Source: a virus
DNA: 39,015 nucleotides
Strand: one strand, 5' to 3'
Virus record (IMG/VR): IMGVR_UViG_3300032893_003192
Coordinates: 1 to 39,015 of that record
Below, piece after piece: positions 26,464 to 35,782 of the stretch. Position numbers and translations under genes: made by a program. Position 1 is the first letter of the stretch. Every line of letters starts with the position of its first letter. The notes below the pieces were generated by a model. The model was given only the letters and a program-made list of their open reading frames with translations, was not told where the DNA came from and did not search any database.

Positions 26464-29400
26464 TCACCTCGTATTCGCGCGAAACTGGTTCAGCGCGCCG
26501 CCGGCTACAGGCAGCACCGGCTGCGCCATGACCATCTCGACTGCGCGGGCGGCGTTCGGCTTGAAGTATTGCGCGTTGCTCACCTGAATTTGACTGATTG
26601 GGAGCGGCACAGGTCGTGAGTTCAAGCAGAACTGATCGAACGCCCAGAAGCAGAACGAGTAGAGCGTCAAAGGTCGCCACATCCCATAGGCCTGTGCCAT
26701 CGGCGGGTCTGGGGGACCGTACAGTCCGGACAGGAACATGCACTCCGAAGCAGGCCGCCCCAGCGTGGTACCGAAAGCGATCACCTGCCGGATCAACGTG
26801 GAGCTCTTCTGCCACACGTCGTAGTCGAATCCTTCGCATCGGAAATACTTGATGCCATAGGACGAGCTCTTCCATTGGTTGGGCAGGTTCACATAGGAGT
26901 TGAGCGCGCGGAACTTCGCGCTGGGCGCGGGCGAGCCCTGGTTTGCGTCGAGCGGCCAGAGGCATTCGAACACTGCGGTCGGATGGTATTGCCGCACGTA
27001 GGTGATCACGTCCTGGCAGTAAGCCCAGATTCGGTCGCGAAGGAAATCGGCAGTCTCGTTTGGGTGCGCCGGGTCGCCCCTCGGGTCATCCGTGTTCGCG
27101 CGAAACGGCCAGATCTGGCGCCCTTTCGCCGCCGCGAAATCGTCGATCGTGTCCTGATCGTAGTAGGGCATCCCGCCATTCGGGTCCTGCGCCTGGTTGT
27201 CGAAATACCACCACTGCGTCTCACCGAACTGGAGCACCACCGGCAGGCCCGCAGCTTCGATCTGGTCGGCGCACTCCTTGTACATCTGGCGCAGGTACGT
27301 TCGGACCCGCGAGCCGAAGTGCATCTGGTGGGAAGGGACGCCCAGATCAACATCCGCGCCTGGCGCGACGACGCCGTCGATGTACGAGAGGTACTTCGCG
27401 CGCATCGCCGCCGGCGGCAGGTAACATTCCATGGAGAATGCAAACGAAGCCTTGATGCCTGCCGCCTGGAATTGGCTGGCCAGATCCTTGATCCACCGGC
27501 GCGCGCCCTCGGTCATCACCGGAGAGATCCCGTCGATCATCTCCCAATCGCCCTCAGCGCCGGCAGCGCCCATATGATCCGTGAGCGTGAGCGTGAGGGA
27601 ATTCGGCGCGCTCACCGCCAGGCCAGTGAAGGTCCACGAAGGAGCCTTCGATTCGATTCGCAACGTGGTGCTCGATCCGAAGTTATCGTCGGCCCATACG
27701 CCGGAGAACATGCCGTTGATGGTGGCGCGCATCTGGGAGACGATCTGCTGCAACGTCTCGCCGTACCCAATCGCGTGGTTGATGGTGGTCCCGCCGATGG
27801 AGAATGAAACAACGTCGCCGGATGCTGGCGTACCGGAGAACTCAACCGTCGCGTACGGGTAGCTCGCGCCCACGCGCCGTCGCTTGTTGTTCCAGAAGAC
27901 GCCCATGTACACATCGGCGTGGCCGTTGAAGCCGAGCTTCTGGAGCTGCCAAAGATGCCAGGCCGGGGGCTTCTTATAGCCGTGGTCGGTGTCGAAGTCG
28001 ACGGCGAGCGACACATCGGAGTAGACCTGCGGTGGGTCCGGAACGTCCTGCGGGACCAACGGCCATAGGTAGTCGAAATAGAAGTAGTATCCGGTGCTCG
28101 CGGGGTTCTTCTCGAACATTGCGGTGATCTCGACACTGTGTGTTCCGGCCGCGACGCCGCCTGCGACCTTCAGCATTGCCGTGGTCCCGCCGTACTCATT
28201 CAGGTACAGATCGAACGGCGATCCTGGGACAGCGACGCCGTCTACTTTGACCGCGACCTTGCCGCAATCGGTGTTCAGGAAAGTGCCGAGATACAAATCA
28301 TGCTGCTCGGTCTGCGAGTAGCGAAGCGACACCTTGCGCACATCCTCCGCGTTTGCGGGCGCGGTACGGCTGGCGTGGCCTGTGCTCCACCACTGTGACG
28401 GCCAGCCCGCGCCGTACTTGTAATCCTCCCAGTAGCCGGTGGTCTGGCAGCGCGGGTCCGACTCCTCGATCCGCGGCGACCCGCCGCCGACCTTCAGGCT
28501 GCCATCGCCGGTGACCTGGATATTCGAGATCGTGCATCCCCACTCCACGTCGCTGGCGAACCCGCTCACCGCAGAGAGCTTCTTCATCCGCGCGCCAGCG
28601 GACCAGGAGCCGGGCGTCGAGGATTGGTATCCACGCGCTACAGTGATCTGCGTCGCAGACACGACCGAAACCAACTGGACGCGTTCTTCCAGATCTGGAG
28701 TGCCGATGAAATAGCGACCGCCCGTGAGCTTCGAGCAGTCGTCGACCTGCCAGGTTGTGTCCGAGGGACCAACATCGGCAGTGAGGAAGCAGCCGTCCTC
28801 CAGTTCCGTTTCCATCTGCTCGAACCGCGGCGCGAAGACCATGTAGATCTTCCGGCAGTCGTTCATCGGCACGGCGGTATTGTTGCGATCCAGGAGTTCC
28901 TGGGTGAAATCGAACGTGATGTGGTACCTGGTGTCGTTGTCCCCGCCCGCAAACCGAAGACTCGCGCCGTTCCCCGCACCCCACTGAAAGCCCTGGCCGC
29001 TCCCAACCGGGGCACCGCCCATCGTTCGTCCATGCGCCAGGAAGACACGGTCTAGGTTGCCGAGCTTCCCGTAACGCGGTGTCGATCCGGACGCGGTGAC
29101 GAACGTGAGCGTGATTCCGCCGCTGCTCGGACCACTCTGCCAAACCTGCGCCTGGATCACACCGCTCTGGTCCGGCCCAAAGCGGCCCGATACGGCGTCG
29201 CCCGCCGCATTGATCATGTCCGCGAGCTTTTGCGCGACGTGCCACGCCTTCGTTTTCCGAGTGATGAAGGAGCCGCTGGGGTGGTCCTGCGTCACGCTCG
29301 CGGTGAGCGAACTGCCGCCAACTCCGGCCACCGTGGTCTGCTCTTCATTTGTCCCGGTGCGCTCGATCCAGATGCCGTCACCTGCGGCGTAGCCTGCAGT

Positions 29401-29976
29401 GCTCTGAACCGGCAGGCTGGAATCGCTGGCTTTCACGTCCGCTGTGAGTTGAGTTTCCACCCGGCAATCCGTGCTGGTCACCGTGTAGCGGGTATCCCGG
29501 AAGTAGAGGTGCAGCCAATCGATCCCGCCGTCCATGTTTTCGTCGCCGGTAATATCGATGAGGACGGTCGCTGGCGTCTCGCCGCCCGAAACGACGCTCG
29601 CGTGCGGTAGCAATGGGACTTCGTGTACGTCGCCCTTACCGGTGACGAACGTCATCGCGTCCCAGGAGACGGACGGGTACTTGGCGGCATCGAGGCGAAT
29701 CGCGCCGTCGAGTTCCTGGTCGTATTCGATGTCGAACTCCAGCTTGAGGCCGGATAGGTCCGTCTTCGGCAGGTGCTTCAGTCGCAGGTGGTTGAAGTAG
29801 TCGTATGCGTTCCACCAGCCCAGCACCGCGAAGTCCTCGGCCGCTTGGAAGATTCCCGAGATAGACACACCCGTCTCGGTGGCGTCGTGAATGGTGGTAG
29901 TCGCGCCATGGCCAGTGAAGCCTTGCATCTGGAAGTTTCGGCGCGGATCGAAAATGTATAGTAGTTCCGCCGGCAC
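26464..29976 (-). CDS. Large tail protein with beta modules and a probable TIM-barrel region
   Basis: A 1170-aa structural protein not assigned to a named family. Two copies of the small beta module sit at about 176-240 (LPVQSTAGYAAGDGIWIE) and 397-465 (TWQVDDCSKLTGGRYFIG). Residues about 520-640 look like a beta-sandwich (YLGTFLNTDCGKVAVKVDG). From about 690 to 1110 the alternation of strands and helices suggests a TIM-barrel like those of glycoside hydrolases, with acidic residues at strand ends (FAFSMECY, VVLQFGETQWWYF, AVFECLWPLDAN). It could be a glycan-degrading or glycan-binding tail component. The start is GTG at 29976, the first start after an in-frame stop, with a poor ribosome site. 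It precedes the fibre gene by 4 bases. Function is inferred from place and fold pattern. Confidence 0.82.
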   Translation of the reverse strand: MPAELLYIFDPRRNFQMQGFTGHGATTTIHDATETGVSISGIFQAAEDFAVLGWWNAYDYFNHLRLKHLPKTDLSGLKLEFDIEYDQELDGAIRLDAAKYPSVSWDAMTFVTGKGDVHEVPLLPHASVVSGGETPATVLIDITGDENMDGGIDWLHLYFRDTRYTVTSTDCRVETQLTADVKASDSSLPVQSTAGYAAGDGIWIERTGTNEEQTTVAGVGGSSLTASVTQDHPSGSFITRKTKAWHVAQKLADMINAAGDAVSGRFGPDQSGVIQAQVWQSGPSSGGITLTFVTASGSTPRYGKLGNLDRVFLAHGRTMGGAPVGSGQGFQWGAGNGASLRFAGGDNDTRYHITFDFTQELLDRNNTAVPMNDCRKIYMVFAPRFEQMETELEDGCFLTADVGPSDTTWQVDDCSKLTGGRYFIGTPDLEERVQLVSVVSATQITVARGYQSSTPGSWSAGARMKKLSAVSGFASDVEWGCTISNIQVTGDGSLKVGGGSPRIEESDPRCQTTGYWEDYKYGAGWPSQWWSTGHASRTAPANAEDVRKVSLRYSQTEQHDLYLGTFLNTDCGKVAVKVDGVAVPGSPFDLYLNEYGGTTAMLKVAGGVAAGTHSVEITAMFEKNPASTGYYFYFDYLWPLVPQDVPDPPQVYSDVSLAVDFDTDHGYKKPPAWHLWQLQKLGFNGHADVYMGVFWNNKRRRVGASYPYATVEFSGTPASGDVVSFSIGGTTINHAIGYGETLQQIVSQMRATINGMFSGVWADDNFGSSTTLRIESKAPSWTFTGLAVSAPNSLTLTLTDHMGAAGAEGDWEMIDGISPVMTEGARRWIKDLASQFQAAGIKASFAFSMECYLPPAAMRAKYLSYIDGVVAPGADVDLGVPSHQMHFGSRVRTYLRQMYKECADQIEAAGLPVVLQFGETQWWYFDNQAQDPNGGMPYYDQDTIDDFAAAKGRQIWPFRANTDDPRGDPAHPNETADFLRDRIWAYCQDVITYVRQYHPTAVFECLWPLDANQGSPAPSAKFRALNSYVNLPNQWKSSSYGIKYFRCEGFDYDVWQKSSTLIRQVIAFGTTLGRPASECMFLSGLYGPPDPPMAQAYGMWRPLTLYSFCFWAFDQFCLNSRPVPLPISQIQVSNAQYFKPNAARAVEMVMAQPVLPVAGGALNQFRANTR

Positions 29977-30129
29977 GCGTAGATGATTGGCCTGGAGAGG
30001 CTCTTACGGGCACTGCGGCTACGAACGCCTGAGGCTGCCCGTCGGTGACAGGGTTGCTGTGGAGACCATTCTGCGGGAGAATCGCTCTCTGATATGCTTT
30101 ATTGCTGATAGTGGAAAGACCGGGATTGC

Positions 30130-30702
30130 ATGGACTCTTCGGAACCGCAAGCGATCGATCTCAGGCTGAGTCCCGAGGCAGAGCGCTACTTGGTCGAAGT
30201 AGAGCAACGTAGACTCGCCGTTCTTTCAGCCGTCTCCCGCCTCCCAATCGGCGTTCTGATTTGGGGACCCGCTCCTACCGGCGATTCACGCGTAGCCCAG
30301 GCTAGGAGGCTGTTACGAGACGAAATGATCCGGCGTGGTCACCTCGCTCAATTCAGTGAGGATCTGCTTCTAAAGGACTCCACGTATTCGGTCCAACTGC
30401 AGCAGCTTTCGCATGTGGAGGCAGCAGACATCGTATTCTCGCTTCCGGACTCTCCCGGTTCAATCGCCGAAGTGCACGACTTCGCCAAACTCCCGAAACT
30501 TTCACATAAGATCGTGACCTTCCTGGATAGGCAGTGGAACGATGGATATGCAAATCGAAGCCTGATTGAATTGCAGTCGCGTGTTACTTGTGCGATTGAG
30601 CCATACGACGCCGAGCAATTGCCCTCCTGCATAATCTCGAAAGCCGCTGAAATGGTGGGCAGGCTGCAGGAACTCTACTGGCTGCTTGGGAGGCGCCTAT
30701 GA
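30130..30702 (+). CDS. NDT/SLOG-like Rossmannoid enzyme, cassette A
   Basis: A 190-aa plus-strand protein inside the minus-strand tail module. The pattern fits nucleoside 2-deoxyribosyltransferase-like or SLOG/TIR-like folds: strand VLIWGPAPTG at 42-51 with a Gly-rich turn, a helix, then ADIVFSLPDSPGSIAE at 99-114. E114 after the PGSIAE turn sits where NDT-type enzymes keep a catalytic or ligand-binding Glu, followed by the strand HKIVTFLD. Such domains act on nucleotides or NAD in several defence systems, including retron effectors. The gene overlaps its wHTH partner by 4 bases (ATGA), so the pair is co-translated. No ribosome site is obvious. The specific substrate cannot be read from the sequence. 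Confidence 0.82.
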   Translation: MDSSEPQAIDLRLSPEAERYLVEVEQRRLAVLSAVSRLPIGVLIWGPAPTGDSRVAQARRLLRDEMIRRGHLAQFSEDLLLKDSTYSVQLQQLSHVEAADIVFSLPDSPGSIAEVHDFAKLPKLSHKIVTFLDRQWNDGYANRSLIELQSRVTCAIEPYDAEQLPSCIISKAAEMVGRLQELYWLLGRRL

Positions 30703-31841
30703 GCAGCACGGTGTACCTCCTCGACGACTATCGCTTCCCGATACTGTCAAACAAGAACGCCCTCACGCTATTGGCGTTGCTTTTGCGTGAAGGCGCGAAA
30801 ACACAAGAGGAGTTGGCCGCAAATTCAAAGATTCCGTCCGCTGCCCTTCGATCGCTGGCTCGGGATCTGTTTCATGCTGGTTTAGTCCGATTAGTGGAGG
30901 GAGACACACTATCGCTTACGGACAAGGGCGCGGCAATCCTTGATCGTCTGGGTCTCCTCGGTCTGATGGTCGATTCCGTCGTCACATCTTATTCCCTCCC
31001 CGACGAACCAGGTGTCGGCTTGAAGCGATTGTTGAGTTCCGGCCGATCGGCCATGCAGAAGTCCCTTCGTCTTAGGGTCGTGGACCGACTAGCGAAGGCT
31101 TGGGCTCGCGACCCTAACGAAGCGTCCCGGTTCTTGCTTGCCTCGGTTCTAGCCATGCACGATCAGGACGCACCAATTCGCAGTCCAGAACATAGTTCGA
31201 TACCCTTATTGCATTTCTCTGGGCATGGACATGCTTGGGAGAACCTCTGGCTGCGCGCATCTTCCGATTTGGATGATGCCAAAGCGTTCTGTTCACACTG
31301 GCGCCTTCCCGCCGCAGAAGACAAGAAGCGCGTCGTCCAGTTCATTTTGTTCGAAACGTGTGCAAGCGCTCTTGCCCAGGTTGATCGCCCGTCAATGTGG
31401 TTACACAAGGCCTGTGTCGAGGATGGATCGTTGCCATCGCGGCTGACGGAACACATGATTGCTTGGGTGCCGAATGCCGACGCGCTACTGACGCAGCTAG
31501 CTCACAGATACCAGCCCGAATATCTGCAATTCCAGTTGGCTTTCCAGAAAGAAGCGGTCTGGGACGCGCTCTGTGAGGTCCTTCGGGCCCAATTAGGGGA
31601 TGATGATTCAACTCCGGTGACCATGCGGAATCTGATCGGCGATTTGCTCGAGGGACCTCTTGACGGACCGGAACGAGTCGAGTTGGCATTGTTACGCATT
31701 TCCGAACTACGGCATGAGATCGAGACAGGTTCTCTGAGGAGCCTTTCTGTTCAGGACTGCCAGCGTCTTGAAGAAGAGGTAGCAAAGTTGGCTGAGTCCT
31801 TGTCTTCAAAGCGATCAACTCCGAGCCACGACGACGAGTGA
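30699..31841 (+). CDS. Winged-helix partner protein, cassette A (380 aa)
   Basis: A 380-aa protein with a winged helix-turn-helix at about 15-85: NALTLLALLLREGAKTQEELAANSKIPSAALRSLARDLFHAGLV, then the wing (LVEGDTLSLTDKG). The rest is helical and not recognised; one segment (WENLWLRASSDLDDAKAFCSHWRLP) and a terminal coiled helix (EEEVAKLAESLSSKR) are visible. In retron-type defence a DNA-binding wHTH accompanies an NDT effector; here the same pair occurs without a reverse transcriptase. It may regulate the effector, sense DNA, or bind it as an antitoxin-like partner. The gene ends 10 bases before the convergent tail-tip gene, so any terminator would lie inside coding sequence. Confidence 0.83.
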   Translation: MSSTVYLLDDYRFPILSNKNALTLLALLLREGAKTQEELAANSKIPSAALRSLARDLFHAGLVRLVEGDTLSLTDKGAAILDRLGLLGLMVDSVVTSYSLPDEPGVGLKRLLSSGRSAMQKSLRLRVVDRLAKAWARDPNEASRFLLASVLAMHDQDAPIRSPEHSSIPLLHFSGHGHAWENLWLRASSDLDDAKAFCSHWRLPAAEDKKRVVQFILFETCASALAQVDRPSMWLHKACVEDGSLPSRLTEHMIAWVPNADALLTQLAHRYQPEYLQFQLAFQKEAVWDALCEVLRAQLGDDDSTPVTMRNLIGDLLEGPLDGPERVELALLRISELRHEIETGSLRSLSVQDCQRLEEEVAKLAESLSSKRSTPSHDDE

Positions 31842-31851
31842 ATTATCGGCC

Positions 31852-34800
31852 TCATGTCTGGATCACGACTGTAAGATCCGCTCCAGGATCGGGGGAAGCC
31901 ACGGCCTTGATATCGAACGCCAAGTCATATCCTTCGTTAAGAATAGGCGTTGGCCAGATGCACGGCCGAATCGCGCACGCCGGGTGGTCCCTCGTGATGA
32001 CGGCATCGAACGTCTGGTTTGCTGGATCGACCGCCAGTACCTGGACGCACTCTTCGGTCGCGCCACCCAAGTCGAAGAACACGAACCGGCCCACCTCAAG
32101 GCCGGTCGTGGATGCATCATAGGAGGCTGTGGAAATCGTCTGGACCGAACCGCTACCCGTGATTGCGTTGATGCTGACCAGCCCATAGTCCGCATACGGA
32201 AGCCGTCGCGTCTCCGGCTTGCCGTAGCCCTGGCCGACCAGGAAGTCGTATGTGTTCTTCGCGCCGTCCGGAAGCATCTGCGCTATCCCCATTTTTTCGA
32301 GTATGTTCCAGGTCGAGCCTCCATCAGCCGAGTACTTCACCACGTAAGCCGACTGCCCATCCGTGGTCGGTTGTTGGACATAAGCGAAGACGCACCGCAT
32401 GGACGCGGCATCATGGACCTTCATCGGGATGGCCACGTTGTCCTGAGCCGACAGCGGGCCGGGGATCTGAAACGTGTAGGCGCCGCCTGAGCAGGTCCGG
32501 TCGCCCGGCATGAACGGTTCGTTGTGGTGGGACAGCCCCCAGACCGTGAACGGTCCGTAGCCGAAGTGATTGGCTACACCAACCAACACCGACACGATGC
32601 ACGCCGAAGGGAGCTTCGCCTCGATCCGGGCCGGCAGTCCCGGCGTCCGGAAGAAACCTTTCTTCACGGCCATCGTGAACATCTTCATGTCGAGCTTGTA
32701 GAACCGAACGCCCTCCAAGTGTGCGCAGCGCAGCGTGCCGAAGGTGGCTTGGCCGGCCGGAACTCCCGGATACGCCCGTTGGAACTGAAAGGATCCGGTC
32801 GGCACCACGTCGCCAGTCTCGCCCCGTCCCACGATTTGCGCGCATTCATATGATCGGCGGCCCGGATTGTCCGCGTCGGCAGCTTCGTCGTTGAACACCA
32901 CGAAGTCACCTACCTTGAACGTCCGCGCCACATCCGGATTTACCGTGCAGTTGACCGTCGCCGGATCGGTGGGCGAATCCAGTGCGGCGTCGAGGCTGCC
33001 CCACAGATCGGTGGCGAGCTCGTCCACGTAGTACAAGCCCATGGCGATCTCGGTGGCGCCGGCGATATTGTCGTTCCCCGATGCATCGGGATCGACCGAA
33101 ATATCGTCGACAGCAAACGAGCCGTAATCCGTAAGCTTGGGCGTTCCGTGAACAATCCCCGGCACTCCCGTGTCATGGAACAACTCATCGGGAACCGGCG
33201 AGGCCTCTACGTCGGCGGGCTTCGGGCCGTCCACGAGATCGTACATCGAGTCCGTGGTCGTGCGGCCCTGGATGTCGATCGAGTAATCCTTGTTGAGCTT
33301 CCAGCCGGTTACGCGAAACTCTCCCGAGCCGTTCGGCATGTCGTCGTGCGTCATCGAGCAAACCATGCCGGGCTCGCTGTTGAGTGCGAGCACCGTGGTC
33401 CGGAACGACAACTGACGTGCAGCTTTCCATTCCGCAGCGTTGATCCCGCCCAATTCTTCCCGAAGCCGGGTGCTGATGATGCGCGCCGCCTGAGATTTGG
33501 TGAAGGTGCCGGAGAGGTTGACGTTCGATTTCAGGAACAGCGGGCCCGCGCCGCTACCGATCTGCGTCGCGTAGTCAATGTCGTAGACGGTGACCGAGTT
33601 GTTGACGAACTTGTAGTCTTGGTCGGCGAAGTTTGCCGTCAGATGGTTGAAGGATGGCTTGATCGGAGCCAACTGGAGCGACTGGAATAGGATGTTCCCG
33701 ATGGTGAAGGCTTCCACCGTCGAGGAGTTCTCGCGGATACCGATCTTGAGTTTGCCGAAAGCAAACGTGTAGTAGCCCAGGCAGTTCATCAGGACTTCCT
33801 GGAGCCAGTCGCGGAGCGGCTTCTCCTCCTGCAGCACGCCACGGAATTTGAACTGCGTCTCGCTGCCCGACCCGACCAGTTTCGTTACGCTGTCGTTGCA
33901 GATCGCCGCCGCGTCCAGCACCGCTTGCACGTCGAAGAACGTCTCGGCGAGGTCCAGTTGCGCCGTGGTCGCGTTGCCGCCCAGCCGGAGGCCGCGCGCA
34001 CGAAGCAGCATGTTGACCGCGATCCACACCGGGTTGGTGAGCGCCGGCCCATAGGCGCGCGCGCCGAGCGAGGTCCACACCCAGCCGCTCATCCCCTGCT
34101 GGACGTAGGCGATCATCGCGTGGTCGCCGGGTTTCGTGAGTTGCAGGCCCTTGGCGTCGCTGCGCCGGATCACGATGAACGCGGTTCCGGCCGCGAAGTT
34201 GTCCTTAAATGTAGAGGCACCCGAGTACACCTTCCGCCAATCGCCGCCCGTGGTGTTGCCGGATTGATCGAGCGAAAAGAAGTCGGTCGCGCCGGCAGGA
34301 TCGGTCCCCAGGCACTGGCGAATCCCATATGTCGGCTGGTTGGGCCAGCCATGCTGGGCCTGGCCGTCCAGCGTGCTGCCGACGAACACGGCTCCGGCGG
34401 CGTTTGCGCCGACAGGGTTTCCGTCCAGATCCTCGTAGTGCGCGTCGGTGTACGCGATGAGCGGGCCTTCGCCCACGATCCCCAGCGCTTCGTAGAAATC
34501 GCTTTCGTCCCGGCCGGCGGCGACCTTGCAGTTCACCGGCATCTCGCCGTCTGTGTAGATCTCCGGAACCACCTGATCGTAGATGGAGTCCGCAACCAAG
34601 GAAACGCTGGTGATGGTTGACCGCCCGAAGCCGAACACTCCGGTCGAGTTGTCCTTGATCGTTACACCCTGCGGCTCCGCAATGATGCCGCCGTACGACC
34701 GCTTCATGCCGTGTGCCAGGCAGCCGTTCGGTGTGTCGTAGCCCTTGTCGCACTTGGTCGGATCGCCATCCGGGAAGTGGACCAGGTCCATCGCGCCCGA

Positions 34801-35724
34801 CGTCGAAAACGGGCAGGCCTGGGTGTTGAACGGCTTCCAGCAGGTTCGCGAAATCTTCCGGCAGGGGTAGGGCAGGTTCAGTTCGTACAGGCCGTCGGCG
34901 GCCGTGACCTTGAACTCCGGCCCGGAGTCGAACTGCCAGTTGACGATGTCGCCCCTCCACAGATCGAGCTTGATCAGCGTGCCGACATGAAAGAGAGAGA
35001 ACTCGATCGACGCGCGGAACAGGTCCACATCGTTGGCAAGGTCGCGCATGACGCGATCAGCGTTTCCGAAGGTGAATGTGGCCTGGTCGGCCTCGTTCCC
35101 CATGCTCTGGGAGATGCCATCGAAGTCCACGAGCCGGGGCAGATATAGCTGTGTGCCCACCGTGCAGCGCCGGTCAGAGACATGAATTGCGGGGTAGCCG
35201 GCCTGAAGCGGCTGGAGCTTGATGAGCGGAATCATCTGCTGCACCTGCGGCAGCAGTGCGTCCTTGAGCCCTTGCGGCGGGAATCTGGTAGCGGTGGTGA
35301 TCGGGCTGTAGGTGGGACTGGTCGTGGGGATCTCGATCAGCGTGACGCCGACGCTGCACACCCAATCGGCCACCATCTGCCAGGACAGAGGCTCGTTGCC
35401 GAACCGGCAGGTGTACGCCGTGGTCCCGTTGCCATCGTCGTTAGGCGCGTTGTAGGTGAACGCGCCGAAAGGCCCGTACTTCGACTCCCAGAAGTTCCGA
35501 AGCGCGATCCTCTGCGCGTCGTTCACCCACGCGCGGCGCACGGTGAACCGCTTGGCCCCGTTGCCGAGCAAGAAGCGCTGCTCGATTTTTGCATTGCCGG
35601 AGCCAAACTGGTGGATGGCCACGTCCGAATGGTTCGAACGTCCGTATGGATAGTCTGGGACTATCGGAAAGGTTCCGGACGGCGCGATGTCCGGAACGGT
35701 GATGTTGCCGATCGTGTCAGGCAT
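31852..35724 (-). CDS. Tail-tip hub protein: fused gpM-, gpL- and gpJ-like regions
   Basis: A 1290-aa protein. The first 130 residues resemble lambda gpM/DUF2460-type minor tail proteins (WVNDAQRIALRNFWESKYGPFGAFTY). Residues about 170-350 resemble gpL: C295, C304, C325 and C335 are spaced like the Fe-S ligands of that family, ending in YGGI. From about 600 to 870 it resembles the gpJ/Tip-J hub (LRDWLQEVLMNCLGYYTF; FRTTVLALNSEPGMVCSMTHDDM). The remaining C-terminal part is beta-rich, with module-like repeats near 950-1010 and 1215-1275. It would form the tail tip that contacts the cell and opens the channel. ATG at 35724 has a weak ribosome site. Cassettes A and B flank it on either side. No separate gpK or gpI gene is seen. 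Confidence 0.85.
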   Translation of the reverse strand: MPDTIGNITVPDIAPSGTFPIVPDYPYGRSNHSDVAIHQFGSGNAKIEQRFLLGNGAKRFTVRRAWVNDAQRIALRNFWESKYGPFGAFTYNAPNDDGNGTTAYTCRFGNEPLSWQMVADWVCSVGVTLIEIPTTSPTYSPITTATRFPPQGLKDALLPQVQQMIPLIKLQPLQAGYPAIHVSDRRCTVGTQLYLPRLVDFDGISQSMGNEADQATFTFGNADRVMRDLANDVDLFRASIEFSLFHVGTLIKLDLWRGDIVNWQFDSGPEFKVTAADGLYELNLPYPCRKISRTCWKPFNTQACPFSTSGAMDLVHFPDGDPTKCDKGYDTPNGCLAHGMKRSYGGIIAEPQGVTIKDNSTGVFGFGRSTITSVSLVADSIYDQVVPEIYTDGEMPVNCKVAAGRDESDFYEALGIVGEGPLIAYTDAHYEDLDGNPVGANAAGAVFVGSTLDGQAQHGWPNQPTYGIRQCLGTDPAGATDFFSLDQSGNTTGGDWRKVYSGASTFKDNFAAGTAFIVIRRSDAKGLQLTKPGDHAMIAYVQQGMSGWVWTSLGARAYGPALTNPVWIAVNMLLRARGLRLGGNATTAQLDLAETFFDVQAVLDAAAICNDSVTKLVGSGSETQFKFRGVLQEEKPLRDWLQEVLMNCLGYYTFAFGKLKIGIRENSSTVEAFTIGNILFQSLQLAPIKPSFNHLTANFADQDYKFVNNSVTVYDIDYATQIGSGAGPLFLKSNVNLSGTFTKSQAARIISTRLREELGGINAAEWKAARQLSFRTTVLALNSEPGMVCSMTHDDMPNGSGEFRVTGWKLNKDYSIDIQGRTTTDSMYDLVDGPKPADVEASPVPDELFHDTGVPGIVHGTPKLTDYGSFAVDDISVDPDASGNDNIAGATEIAMGLYYVDELATDLWGSLDAALDSPTDPATVNCTVNPDVARTFKVGDFVVFNDEAADADNPGRRSYECAQIVGRGETGDVVPTGSFQFQRAYPGVPAGQATFGTLRCAHLEGVRFYKLDMKMFTMAVKKGFFRTPGLPARIEAKLPSACIVSVLVGVANHFGYGPFTVWGLSHHNEPFMPGDRTCSGGAYTFQIPGPLSAQDNVAIPMKVHDAASMRCVFAYVQQPTTDGQSAYVVKYSADGGSTWNILEKMGIAQMLPDGAKNTYDFLVGQGYGKPETRRLPYADYGLVSINAITGSGSVQTISTASYDASTTGLEVGRFVFFDLGGATEECVQVLAVDPANQTFDAVITRDHPACAIRPCIWPTPILNEGYDLAFDIKAVASPDPGADLTVVIQT

Positions 35725-35782
35725 TGCTCGACATTGGGACTAAAGAATTGCTCTTGGATTTTGAGTTAAAATCGTTGCCGCT

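Noticed and set aside
30130-31841. A retron
   Set aside because: NDT-like and wHTH proteins fit retron accessories, but no reverse transcriptase gene or plausible msr/msd region is present in the window.
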